Source of the DNA: an uncultured Clostridia bacterium
GTDB taxonomy: Bacteria > Bacillota > Clostridia > Oscillospirales > Acutalibacteraceae
Direction of reading: 5' to 3'
Assembly (NCBI GenBank): GCA_944385105.1
Contig: CALWVR010000030.1
Span: 1 to 64,000, forward strand
DNA: 64,000 nt
Below the pieces are notes generated by a model, which was not told the DNA's origin, searched no databases, and saw nothing but the letters and a program-made list of their open reading frames with translations. Made by a program: the position numbers and the translations under genes. Of this stretch, positions 9,467-17,721 are shown piece by piece. How positions within the stretch are numbered: the first letter of the stretch is position 1; the number at the start of each line of letters is the position of its first letter.

Positions 9467-10420
9467 ATGCCAAACAATAATTTGTATCTTTATCCAATGA
9501 AAATGATTCCTGTATTTAAAGACTATATTTGGGGTGGAACGAACCTAAAAAATTTTAATAAGTCTAGTAAACTTACTAAAATTGCTGAAAGCTGGGAAGT
9601 CTCATGCAATGAGGACGGTTTATCAAAAATAGAAAATGGTCCTTATGCAGGAAAATATTTAAAGGATGTTATTAATTTAAATTTTAATAAATTCATCGGA
9701 AACAATATAAAAAAAGGTTCCAAATTTCCGCTAATAATAAAGCTTATTGATGCTAATCAAGATCTTTCTATACAAGTGCATCCTTCGTTTAAAACAGTTG
9801 ATAAAGAATTAGGTGAATCTGAAAAATCCGAAATGTGGTATATCTTGGATTGTGAAGAAAACTCCTATATATTCTATGGCTTTAATAAAGATCTAAAAAA
9901 AGAAGAATTTTCTAAATATTTACTAGATGGCAATATATGCTCTGTTCTTAATAAGGTTTATGTAAAAAAGGGAGATATATTTTTTATTCCAGCAGGGACA
10001 ATTCACGCTTTAGGTAAAGGGATTGTTGCAGCTGAAATTCAGCAAAATTCAAATACAACATTTCGTATATTTGATTATAATAGAAAAGACGCCAACGGTA
10101 ACTATCGTACTTTACACATAGAAGAGGCTAAAAGGGCCTTATCTTTTAAGAAAACGTATATTAATAGATTCAAGGAATGCAGCAATGATATCTTTCAGTG
10201 CAGATACTTTAAGGTAAAAAAAGAAAAAATACTTGATCACATAGAATTTTCTTCTAAAGAAGATTCATTCTGCGTAATACAATTTATTAGAGGAAACGGA
10301 AACATAGAATATAGAAACTTAGTTCATAATGCAAACAAAGGAGATACATTTTTCATTCCTGCTAACATGGGAAATTATATTATAAATGGTAATTGCGAAA
10401 TATTGACAACCAGGATATAA
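9467..10420 (+). CDS. manA: Mannose-6-phosphate isomerase, class I
   Basis: A 317-residue type I phosphomannose isomerase, a zinc enzyme interconverting fructose-6-phosphate and mannose-6-phosphate in the cytoplasm. The length fits the short Firmicute ManA/YvyI form. Visible signatures: DYIWGGTNLKNF near the N-terminus, the metal-binding LSIQVHPSF near residue 103, the AGTIHALGKG active-site segment near residue 177 and QQNSNTTFRIFDYNR after it. The ATG follows AGGTGATG. Together with manC 30 bases downstream it supplies two of the three steps from fructose-6-phosphate to GDP-mannose; the phosphomannomutase must be encoded elsewhere. Confidence 0.93.
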   Translation: MPNNNLYLYPMKMIPVFKDYIWGGTNLKNFNKSSKLTKIAESWEVSCNEDGLSKIENGPYAGKYLKDVINLNFNKFIGNNIKKGSKFPLIIKLIDANQDLSIQVHPSFKTVDKELGESEKSEMWYILDCEENSYIFYGFNKDLKKEEFSKYLLDGNICSVLNKVYVKKGDIFFIPAGTIHALGKGIVAAEIQQNSNTTFRIFDYNRKDANGNYRTLHIEEAKRALSFKKTYINRFKECSNDIFQCRYFKVKKEKILDHIEFSSKEDSFCVIQFIRGNGNIEYRNLVHNANKGDTFFIPANMGNYIINGNCEILTTRI

Positions 10421-10450
10421 CCTAATAAATTATTTTAAAGGATGGTTTTT

Positions 10451-11530
10451 ATGAAAATAACAGCATTAATTATGGCTGGAGGAAGAGGTGAAAGGTTTTG
10501 GCCAAAAAGTAGAAAGAGTTTGCCAAAACAATTTTTATCTCTTACTAATAATGGAATAACTATGATACAGCACACTGTAAATAGAATTCTTCCCATTATC
10601 GACCCAAATGATATTTATATATCCACAAATCAAGAGTATATCGATATAGTTTTAGAACAGCTTCCTAATATTCCTCGGGAAAACATTTTGCTTGAACCTA
10701 TAGCAAAAAACACCGCGCCATGTATTGCAATGGCTGCAATGTATATAAATAATAAATATCAGGACGCTATAATGGCGGTTTTGCCTTCTGATCACCTTAT
10801 TAAAAACAAAGAAATGTTTATTTATACATTAAAAGATGCTTGTAGAGTTTCTGAATCTAACAGTAATTTAGTCACAATTGGAATAACACCTACACAACCT
10901 GAGACTGGATATGGGTATATTAAGTTTGATAATAAGAGAGAATCATTTGGAAATAGCAATGCGTTTAAAGTGGAATGTTTTGTTGAAAAACCAAGTATAG
11001 CAAAGGCAAAAGAATACTTAACTTCGGGTAATTATTTGTGGAATAGTGGAATATTTGTTTGGAAAATTTCTTCTATATTAAAAAGATTTGAACAATTATT
11101 ACCAAATATATATAACCCTGTTAAAGAAATAATTGCATCAATTAATACTGAGTCTTATAATCAGATATTGTCAGAAAAGTTTCAAAATTTTGATCCTATA
11201 TCAATAGATTACGGAATAATGGAAAAGGCAAAAGATATATTTGTTATACCAGGCGCATTCGACTGGGATGATGTTGGTTCATGGCTTGCATTAGAAAGAA
11301 TAAATAATACTGATGATTTTAATAACGTTGTAAGTGGAAACGTAATAACCATTGACAGTAAAAACAGTATTATACAGGGAAATGATAAGCTAATAGCTAC
11401 AGTTGGAATAAATGGTTTAATAATAGTTGATACTAATGATGCATTATTAATTTGCAATAAGAATGAAGTAGGAAGTATAAAGAAGGTTCTCGAAAATTTA
11501 AAAATCTGTAATAGGAAAGAATATATATAA
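10451..11530 (+). CDS. manC: Mannose-1-phosphate guanylyltransferase
   Basis: A 359-residue nucleotidyltransferase making GDP-mannose from mannose-1-phosphate and GTP. The signature MAGGRGERFWPKSRKSLPKQ is at residues 9-28, with VLPSDHLI near 115 and FVEKP near 175. It has only the GT-A catalytic domain and short C-terminal helix, not the fused isomerase domain of long ManC proteins; the separate ManA gene just upstream supplies that activity. I chose ATG 10451 with AAAGGA about 9 bases before it; an in-frame ATG at 10442 overlaps that site. The pair probably feeds mannosylation of cell-surface polysaccharide or glycoprotein. Confidence 0.93.
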   Translation: MKITALIMAGGRGERFWPKSRKSLPKQFLSLTNNGITMIQHTVNRILPIIDPNDIYISTNQEYIDIVLEQLPNIPRENILLEPIAKNTAPCIAMAAMYINNKYQDAIMAVLPSDHLIKNKEMFIYTLKDACRVSESNSNLVTIGITPTQPETGYGYIKFDNKRESFGNSNAFKVECFVEKPSIAKAKEYLTSGNYLWNSGIFVWKISSILKRFEQLLPNIYNPVKEIIASINTESYNQILSEKFQNFDPISIDYGIMEKAKDIFVIPGAFDWDDVGSWLALERINNTDDFNNVVSGNVITIDSKNSIIQGNDKLIATVGINGLIIVDTNDALLICNKNEVGSIKKVLENLKICNRKEYI

Positions 11531-11542
11531 AAATATTTTAAT

Positions 11543-11587
11543 ATAGAAGATAGGTACCTAACTTTATTATAGGTACCTATCTTCTAT
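11543..11587. terminator. Strong bidirectional terminator between manC and tocopherol-cyclase-like gene
   Basis: A perfect 17-base inverted repeat (ATAGAAGATAGGTACCT at 11543-11559, its complement at 11571-11587) with an 11-base loop and AT-rich flanks. It sits between two convergent genes and can serve both. Confidence 0.85.
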
Positions 11588-11617
11588 TATATAATAAGAA
11601 ATTAAATACATCAAAAA

Positions 11618-12451
11618 CTAATTAAGACATACAAATTCACAGCTTGTCTGATCACTATGAAAATCAAAAATCAAATTAGAATTATGAAAAAATTTAAATT
11701 TTGCTCTACATGAAATACTTTCCTTTATTTTTCTAGACATCAAACCATTAATAGGAGCATACAAACTATAGCCATTATTTTTAGAAAGAAAAATTTCTAG
11801 CCTATAGGAGTTATCTTCAATAACTATCTTATTTTCTGTCATTAAAGACACCCTCGCAAAAGTATAGGTAGCCATTCTGTATTCTTTATTATTATATAAA
11901 ATAGCACATATAATTCCCCTAAAATGAAAGCCTGCAAACGGAACATCCGCTATTGAAGCCATTATAGAGCACTTTTCTTTAGAAATGTTGCTTTGAACCC
12001 AGACATAATATTTAGGAAATGACCGTCCACTATCTTTTTCAATATATCCAATTCCATTCAAAAAATCAAACGTTTTTCCATTTATACTAATATATCCATC
12101 TAAGTCATGTCTCATACTTATCACACCATGCCTACATTGCATTGGAAAATATTTAAAAATTCCCATGATATCACTTCTTAGCGGAGATAAATTATAGTAA
12201 CTCACTTTACCTGATATGTCAAGTGAAGGCTGATGAATATTTAAAATTATTCCTTGAGGTGAAAATTTATTCTCTCCTATTACTACATTATCAGATTTAC
12301 AAAACTCTTTCTTATTAAAGTCTATATTATAAGAGTCCTCATTAGTAATAACTTGAATAAACGCTTTTTCATTTGATACTCCAGGTATAACAGCTAATGT
12401 TTCTTCATTGTTTTGATGTTTAAAATACCAGCCTTCAAAAAAGCTACCCAT
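11618..12451 (-). CDS. Tocopherol cyclase family protein
   Basis: A 277-residue protein of the tocopherol cyclase fold family, a lipocalin-like two-domain group found in plants and also in many anaerobic bacteria that make no tocopherol. Visible family features: FFEGWYFKHQ at residues 4-13, LAVIPGV at about 19-25, and GYIEKDSGRSFPKYYVWVQS near residue 135, a hallmark block. There is no signal peptide. The bacterial substrate is unknown; lipid or hydrophobic ligand binding is a guess. The ATG follows AAGGAGAA. It lies 96 bases downstream of the PI-PLC gene on the same strand and may be cotranscribed with it, which would fit a lipid theme. Confidence 0.8.
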   Translation of the reverse strand: MGSFFEGWYFKHQNNEETLAVIPGVSNEKAFIQVITNEDSYNIDFNKKEFCKSDNVVIGENKFSPQGIILNIHQPSLDISGKVSYYNLSPLRSDIMGIFKYFPMQCRHGVISMRHDLDGYISINGKTFDFLNGIGYIEKDSGRSFPKYYVWVQSNISKEKCSIMASIADVPFAGFHFRGIICAILYNNKEYRMATYTFARVSLMTENKIVIEDNSYRLEIFLSKNNGYSLYAPINGLMSRKIKESISCRAKFKFFHNSNLIFDFHSDQTSCEFVCLN

Positions 12452-12547
12452 TTCCTATTCTCCTTTACACATTCATTATCAATAACATTCCCAGATCGGC
12501 TAGATTTTAAACTATTTTAATATTAATTAAAATTAAAGGTCAACTTC

Positions 12548-14080
12548 TTAATTGGCCCCATAAATACGTTTAGATATAGACTTATCTACATAATCCATCA
12601 TTACTATCCCCAAACGCTTTTTCTTATCTATATACATTGAAACATTACTAAGTGGCGATAGAATATATTTGTTTAAACTACGTGCTGCATTTAGTGGAGT
12701 ATTTATTGCAAATTGCTGACAGCTTGTATAATTAAAAATAAATGAATATTTAGATGGCTTTTTACCATTTTCTCCATTTAAATTTCGTAGTGTTTCATAA
12801 AAGTACTTTTTTTTGTCCTTGTTGCTCGATTCATAATAGTCCTGAATGTAAACCTTAGGTAATACTTTACATTCTGTAATTCTTTGAGCTATTTTAACAC
12901 TTCTATTATAACGCTTATCCCACTTCGATAAATCAGGACCGTAAAATTCTCCATTAATACCCTTTATCCTAGAAAATGATACTATCTTTCCTCTAACCTG
13001 ATTTAACGTAGGACTTGTAGAACTCCAATTATAAAAATGTTCTTTAAAACCTTCTAAGATATACTTAAACTCTCTAGATATTTTGTCCTTATCTCCATAC
13101 TCAATTTTAAATAGCGTTATGACTGTCTCAGAATTGTGTTTGCGCAAATAATCTATTAATTCTTCTATTACCTTACTAAGCATCATTTTAGACCTTTTTA
13201 ATTTTCCATATGCCTTATTACGACAAATAAGCGGCCCATGTGATAAAACTATAGTATCTAAATCATTATCCCAAGCCAATCGAATATCAAATGCACGTAT
13301 CCCAGCAATAAGTTGTTCATCTATGAAATATTTTTGACAGGCTGCTATGTTATATCCCTCACAGCTGCTTCCATCCACGTTAGCAGTTCCTGCATCATGG
13401 CTTCCAGGAATATTGAGCTCGGATAGGTAGGTATTATCAGGAATATTCTTCATCCAATCACTTGCCACACCTGGTACTTCACGATCTATTACACTAACAC
13501 GCCATTTATATGGCCTCGAACTTAAAACCGTATTTTTACCCTTCTCCATACACGTTTTGTCTTTTCTATCAAAGTAGTCCCTAGGGGCCAGATATTTGCC
13601 TGAAAAATAGTTAACTATATAAAATATCTCTGGATCTTTATCACAACTATTTTCCAGATAAAAAAATTTATGTTCATTTCCACATTTATTCCAAACATGT
13701 ATATTTGTTCCCTCTTCATTACTTTGCCACTCTACGTCTACATACCTTGGACTTTCAGAACTTTCACTAAAGTTTGTTGGACGCAAACAAAAAGTCCCTT
13801 CTCCCATATGTCCATACTTAGTAACTTCAAATTTATCAGATATACCAAATTGCCACATTTGAATATCATTACCATTAGCAGTATTATTATTTTGGACAGT
13901 AAGTCTCCACCCATTATCGTTTATAATAGTCTTTCTTTTACCTTTTTCCCAATCCTCAGCTGGAGAAATAACAATATGATCCCCTTCAGAAAGGTAATTT
14001 GTAACTCTTATGCTAGCTTGAACTGGCAAAAGGGGAATCAAATATAAAAAAATAAATATAGTTAATAAAAATTTTCTCAT
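12548..14080 (-). CDS. Secreted phosphatidylinositol-specific phospholipase C
   Basis: A 510-residue exported protein. A signal peptide covers residues 1-22 (MRKFLLTIF...PVQA). Residues about 25-195 form a beta-rich, tryptophan-containing region, likely a carbohydrate- or lipid-binding trefoil-like domain. The PI-PLC X domain follows: the general base/acid histidines are H228 (in IPGSHDAGT) and H281 (in LSHGP), with R267 in DIRLAW. Bacterial PI-PLCs cleave phosphatidylinositol or GPI anchors to cyclic inositol phosphate and diacylglycerol and are often virulence or nutrient-scavenging factors. It is longer than the 300-residue Bacillus enzyme because of the N-terminal domain. Substrate choice is inferred from family only. 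Confidence 0.88.
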   Translation of the reverse strand: MRKFLLTIFIFLYLIPLLPVQASIRVTNYLSEGDHIVISPAEDWEKGKRKTIINDNGWRLTVQNNNTANGNDIQMWQFGISDKFEVTKYGHMGEGTFCLRPTNFSESSESPRYVDVEWQSNEEGTNIHVWNKCGNEHKFFYLENSCDKDPEIFYIVNYFSGKYLAPRDYFDRKDKTCMEKGKNTVLSSRPYKWRVSVIDREVPGVASDWMKNIPDNTYLSELNIPGSHDAGTANVDGSSCEGYNIAACQKYFIDEQLIAGIRAFDIRLAWDNDLDTIVLSHGPLICRNKAYGKLKRSKMMLSKVIEELIDYLRKHNSETVITLFKIEYGDKDKISREFKYILEGFKEHFYNWSSTSPTLNQVRGKIVSFSRIKGINGEFYGPDLSKWDKRYNRSVKIAQRITECKVLPKVYIQDYYESSNKDKKKYFYETLRNLNGENGKKPSKYSFIFNYTSCQQFAINTPLNAARSLNKYILSPLSNVSMYIDKKKRLGIVMMDYVDKSISKRIYGAN

Positions 14081-14438
14081 AACATTTATTTCCTTTCAAT
14101 TTAAAGTAAGTCCTTGTTAGTCTCATATCAAAACATCACATCTTATATGATTAAAGTAGAAACATATAAATTGCTCTCACCTCTATTCTAAAACTATAAA
14201 TTATAAAAGTAATAAATTATTTGAGCTTAAAGTTTTATTATATCATACAATATTTTTTTATTCTATTTAAATATTCTATCTAAATAATCTTCTATCAAAT
14301 AAAATTACATAAAGATTTATACACCTTAAAAACAATTTGTATATAGATTCAAAAAACGTTTTATTAATCCTCTAAAAATAAAAATATATTTTACAGTACA
14401 ATGCGTTATATTATTTCAATTTTATAAGGATAATATTT
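14081..14438. other. Intergenic region between divergent secreted-protein genes
   Basis: About 360 AT-rich bases between the PI-PLC gene (leftward) and the frameshifted exported protein (rightward). It should hold both promoters. No RNA gene, ORF with ribosome binding site or strong hairpin was seen. Confidence 0.5.
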
Positions 14439-14497
14439 ATGAAAAATTATTTATAAATGTAATACGTTTAATAACTGTAGAAACCTTCCACAATGCA

Positions 14498-14974
14498 TTG
14501 TGTTTTTCAGAAGATACTGAAACTCAACCTATCAAACAGTCAATAAGTTCGGTCTTAACTAAATCTCTTGCCAATTCAATAAATTCAGCTCCTAAACCAA
14601 ATAGTATAATCAATTCTAATAAAAATTTAAAGTCAATACAAAAAGATAAGACTATTCATTCATTGAATATCAGCAAATTAAAAACAGGACCATTTAAAGA
14701 CTATTACATAATTAATATAGATACCATTGGTCACAAGTATTCAGAGAAGGTATTTACTGAATGGTTAAAAGAAGTAAAAGAAAAGGGTATCCTTCGCGAG
14801 CCTAGGCTTTCAATCGAAATAGATAGGATCAGGGGACGTGTAACTAGAGATAAATACTACTGTAAAAATCGTAAAAGACTTACTATTGAATCAATTAATT
14901 ATCAAAAAAATCAAACGAGTTTTAGAAAAATCAACTGCATAGATGCTTTTCATCAAATTAAAGGTGTAGAATAA
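14498..14974 (+). CDS. Hypothetical exported protein, probably frameshifted at its start
   Basis: The open frame can start at TTG 14498 (158 residues) but there is no ribosome binding site there. A proper AAGGA plus ATG lies at 14439, where the frame stops after five codons; adding one A to the five-A run at 14442-14446 would give MKKLFINVIRLITVETFHNA, a signal-peptide-like N-terminus running straight into this frame. The mature part begins with a Ser/Asn-rich linker and ends in a basic domain (RGRVTRDKYYCKNRKRLTIE). Family not recognised. It is either a natural frameshift, a phase-variable tract or a sequencing error. Confidence 0.5.
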   Translation: MCFSEDTETQPIKQSISSVLTKSLANSINSAPKPNSIINSNKNLKSIQKDKTIHSLNISKLKTGPFKDYYIINIDTIGHKYSEKVFTEWLKEVKEKGILREPRLSIEIDRIRGRVTRDKYYCKNRKRLTIESINYQKNQTSFRKINCIDAFHQIKGVE

Positions 14975-15074
14975 ATAGAGTCCTTTTTAATTAATAAAAT
15001 ATTATTACCATTTAAAGGTTAATATTAACATAACTATTTTTTGGTTATTCAAGTACATTAAAATTTTTTCACAC

Positions 15075-15102
15075 TTGACAAAACGCCTTATTTTAATATA
15101 AC
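15075..15102 (+). promoter_or_regulatory. Promoter of aspS
   Basis: TTGACA (15075-15080), 16-base spacer, TATAAC (15097-15102), 32 bases upstream of the start codon. The short leader leaves no room for a T-box, so tRNA-responsive control is not expected here. Confidence 0.7.
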
Positions 15103-15134
15103 ATTAAAGTAAGTGAAAATTAGGAGGAGTAAAA

Positions 15135-16421
15135 TTGAAAAGAACCTACATTTCAAATATCTGTGATGGAGATAATTGCAAAGTACAAGGTTTCGTTGAA
15201 AATATAAGAAACAAACATACCATGGCCTTTATTGTTGTGCGTGACATTACTGGAAAAATTCAAATAACCGTTAATAAAACTGAGTCCCCCGAACTCGTAG
15301 AAACCATCAATAAAATAACTCTAGAATCATTTATTACTGTAGAAGGAAAAGCTGTGAAAAATGATTATGTAAAATTAAATAAAATTGAGATATTACCTGT
15401 ATCTATTTCCATTGATTCTATTGCTGAACCACTTCCAATTCAGCCAGATGCTTCTATAGATTTAAAGATGGATTATCGCTGGTTAGAACTCCGAAATAGA
15501 AAAAATCAGCTCATATTTCAAGTCCAGACATACATAACAAAGGTTATGCGTGATTTTTTCCTAGAACGCAATTTTTTGGAAATTCATTCTCCCAAATTAA
15601 TAGGAGCAGCTAGCGAATCAGGTTCTGATGTTTTCGAATTAAAATATTTTGATAGAAAAGCATTTTTGTCTCAAAGTCCACAATTTTACAAGCAGATGGC
15701 TATGGCCAGTGGCTTTGAAAGAATATTTGAAATAGGACCTGTATTTAGAGCTGAAAAGTCATATACAAATAAACATACTACTGAATTTACAGGTTTTGAT
15801 GTTGAAATGAGTTGTATTGAATCATTTAACGATATTATGGATATTGAGCAAGAATTAATAGTCGAAGTAATAAAGAAAGTAAAAGAGAAATTTGGGGATG
15901 AGATTCAAGAGTTATTTAATCAAGAAGTTATAGTGCCTACTGTTCCATTTCCAACAATAAGTCTTAAAGACCTCTACAAAGAACTCGAGGAAAAGTATAA
16001 TTACGTTTTGCCAGATAGTGAAAAAGGAGATCTTACAACCGAAGCTGAAAAGTTGTCTTATAAGTACGTTAAAGAAACATATAACCATGAATTTTTATTC
16101 GTCACGAATTTTTCCAAGGACAAACGTCCATTTTACCATATGAGAAAAGACGATATTCCACAGGGATATGACTTAATTTGGAAAGGTGTAGAAATTACTA
16201 CAGGTTCACAAAGAGAACATCGCTATGATATTCTAAAACAGCAGGCAGAAGAAAAAGGACTTGGGGAAGATGTAAAATTCTATACAGAGTTTTTTAGATA
16301 TGGATGTCCACCTCATGGTGGCTTTGGTATCGGAATTGATAGGTTAACTATGTTATTTTTAGGTATAGGGATCAAAGACGTAATGTTTATCTTTAGAGGA
16401 CCGAATAGATTAAATCCTTAA
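15135..16421 (+). CDS. aspS: Archaeal-type aspartate--tRNA(Asn) ligase
   Basis: A 428-residue class IIb aminoacyl-tRNA synthetase. The length and lack of the large bacterial GAD insertion place it with archaeal-type AspRS, which is usually non-discriminating and charges both tRNA-Asp and tRNA-Asn with Asp, the latter amidated by GatCAB. Order: OB-fold anticodon-binding domain (about 1-105), motif 1 near FLEIHSPKL, motif 2 around FEIGPVFRAEKSYTNKHTTE (194-213), motif 3 GFGIGIDRLTMLFLG near the C-terminus. The start is TTG at 15135 after AGGAGGAG. A housekeeping bacterial AspRS may exist elsewhere. The discriminating status is inferred, not visible. Confidence 0.9.
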   Translation: MKRTYISNICDGDNCKVQGFVENIRNKHTMAFIVVRDITGKIQITVNKTESPELVETINKITLESFITVEGKAVKNDYVKLNKIEILPVSISIDSIAEPLPIQPDASIDLKMDYRWLELRNRKNQLIFQVQTYITKVMRDFFLERNFLEIHSPKLIGAASESGSDVFELKYFDRKAFLSQSPQFYKQMAMASGFERIFEIGPVFRAEKSYTNKHTTEFTGFDVEMSCIESFNDIMDIEQELIVEVIKKVKEKFGDEIQELFNQEVIVPTVPFPTISLKDLYKELEEKYNYVLPDSEKGDLTTEAEKLSYKYVKETYNHEFLFVTNFSKDKRPFYHMRKDDIPQGYDLIWKGVEITTGSQREHRYDILKQQAEEKGLGEDVKFYTEFFRYGCPPHGGFGIGIDRLTMLFLGIGIKDVMFIFRGPNRLNP

Positions 16422-16435
16422 ATAAAAACTGCAAT

Positions 16436-16470
16436 AAAAGCGACACTATTAATAATAGCGTCGCTTTTTA
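16436..16470. terminator. Bidirectional terminator between aspS and the U32 peptidase gene
   Basis: Stem AAAAGCGAC/GTCGCTTTT with an inner CTATT/AATAG, flanked by an A-run and a T-run. It sits between two convergent genes. Confidence 0.85.
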
Positions 16471-16490
16471 TTATTGTACTGTAAATGATA

Positions 16491-17702
16491 CTATCTTTTT
16501 TTCCTAAGAAATGCTCCTTTTTTTACCTTTTGGTCCGTTTTTATAAAAAGCCTTTGCATAGGATGTGGTGCAGACTCAACACTGTTTCCCCACTCATCAA
16601 ATAGACTATCTACAGTCATAATAAACGGCTTTTCTCCAGGTTCTAAAATGTCAATCACATCACCCAAGTAAAACTTATTCCTCTGAGATACCTCTAACAC
16701 CCCGTCCTTCCATCCATTACAAATGGCTACAACATCATAGTTTCTTATATAGCCCCCATTTGAATACGTTTGACCTGGCTCATCACCAAAGAAAAATCCC
16801 GTACTATATTCTCTATGACTAATTTTATCAAGTTCTGCCTTTATAAAATCAGGTAAAACATACTCAGACTTATCTTTTAAGTACTGGCTAACTGCCAATT
16901 TATATGCATTAGTAGTAACAGCAACATAATATTCTGATTTAGCTCTTCCTTCTATTTTTAAACTATTTATACCTGAATCCACTAATTCAGGTATATGTTC
17001 TATCATACATAAATCTTTCGAATTAAGAATATATGTTCCCTCATTTTCTTCAATTACCGGGAAAAACTGCCCATTACGGTTTTCTTCTACTAAATTATAT
17101 TTCCACCTGCAAGGTTGAGCACAGTCGCCTCTATTGGAATCTCTACCTGTTAAATAACTCGAAAGTAAGCATCTTCCTGAAAATGATACACACATAGATC
17201 CATGCACGAATACTTCCAGTTCTAACTTTTTGTTAACCTTTGCCCTTATAGTAGATATCTCCTCCAAAGTAAGTTCTCTTGCAAGAACTACTCTGGAAGC
17301 ACCCATATTGTAAAATTCTTGAGCCGTCACATAATTTACTACACCAGCTTGAGTAGACACGTGTAGATCAATTTCAGGAGCATACTTCTTTATAAGACTT
17401 ATAACTCCAATGTCAGCAGCAATAAAAGCATCTACACCAAGGTCCTTTACAACTTTTATAAAGTTAGGCAACCTTTCAATCTCATCATTTCTAGGAAGCG
17501 TATTGCAAGTAACATATACTTTTACTCCATTCGCATGTGCATATTTCACTGCTTCTGACAAATCTTGTTCATCAAAATTTGACGGAGCTGTCCTCATACC
17601 AAATTCCTTACCTGCTAGGTATACAGCATCTGCTCCAAAATTCACCGCAACCTTAAGCCTTTCTACATCACCTGCTGGTGACAACACTTCTATCTTGTTC
17701 AT
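16491..17702 (-). CDS. U32 family peptidase (YrrO/TrhP-like)
   Basis: A 403-residue member of the U32 collagenase-like family. Bacillus YrrN/YrrO and E. coli TrhP, its relatives, are needed for prephenate-dependent 5-hydroxylation of U34 in tRNAs, so a tRNA-modification role is likelier than proteolysis. Visible signatures: ELLSPAGD-like EVLSPAGDVERL at the N-terminus, VFVHGSMCVSFSGRC, and the cluster-binding-like TGRDSNRGDCAQPCRW near residue 190, plus NSKDLCMI. I chose ATG 17702; a TTG 15 bases upstream is also possible. It follows mltG on the same strand with about 20 bases between, so the two are probably cotranscribed. Confidence 0.88.
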   Translation of the reverse strand: MNKIEVLSPAGDVERLKVAVNFGADAVYLAGKEFGMRTAPSNFDEQDLSEAVKYAHANGVKVYVTCNTLPRNDEIERLPNFIKVVKDLGVDAFIAADIGVISLIKKYAPEIDLHVSTQAGVVNYVTAQEFYNMGASRVVLARELTLEEISTIRAKVNKKLELEVFVHGSMCVSFSGRCLLSSYLTGRDSNRGDCAQPCRWKYNLVEENRNGQFFPVIEENEGTYILNSKDLCMIEHIPELVDSGINSLKIEGRAKSEYYVAVTTNAYKLAVSQYLKDKSEYVLPDFIKAELDKISHREYSTGFFFGDEPGQTYSNGGYIRNYDVVAICNGWKDGVLEVSQRNKFYLGDVIDILEPGEKPFIMTVDSLFDEWGNSVESAPHPMQRLFIKTDQKVKKGAFLRKKR

Positions 17703-17721
17703 ATTTTCTCTATTCAATTCT

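Noticed and set aside
15000..15134. T-box or other riboswitch upstream of aspS
   Set aside because: The promoter is only 32 bases from the start codon, and no specifier-loop or T-box sequence is present.
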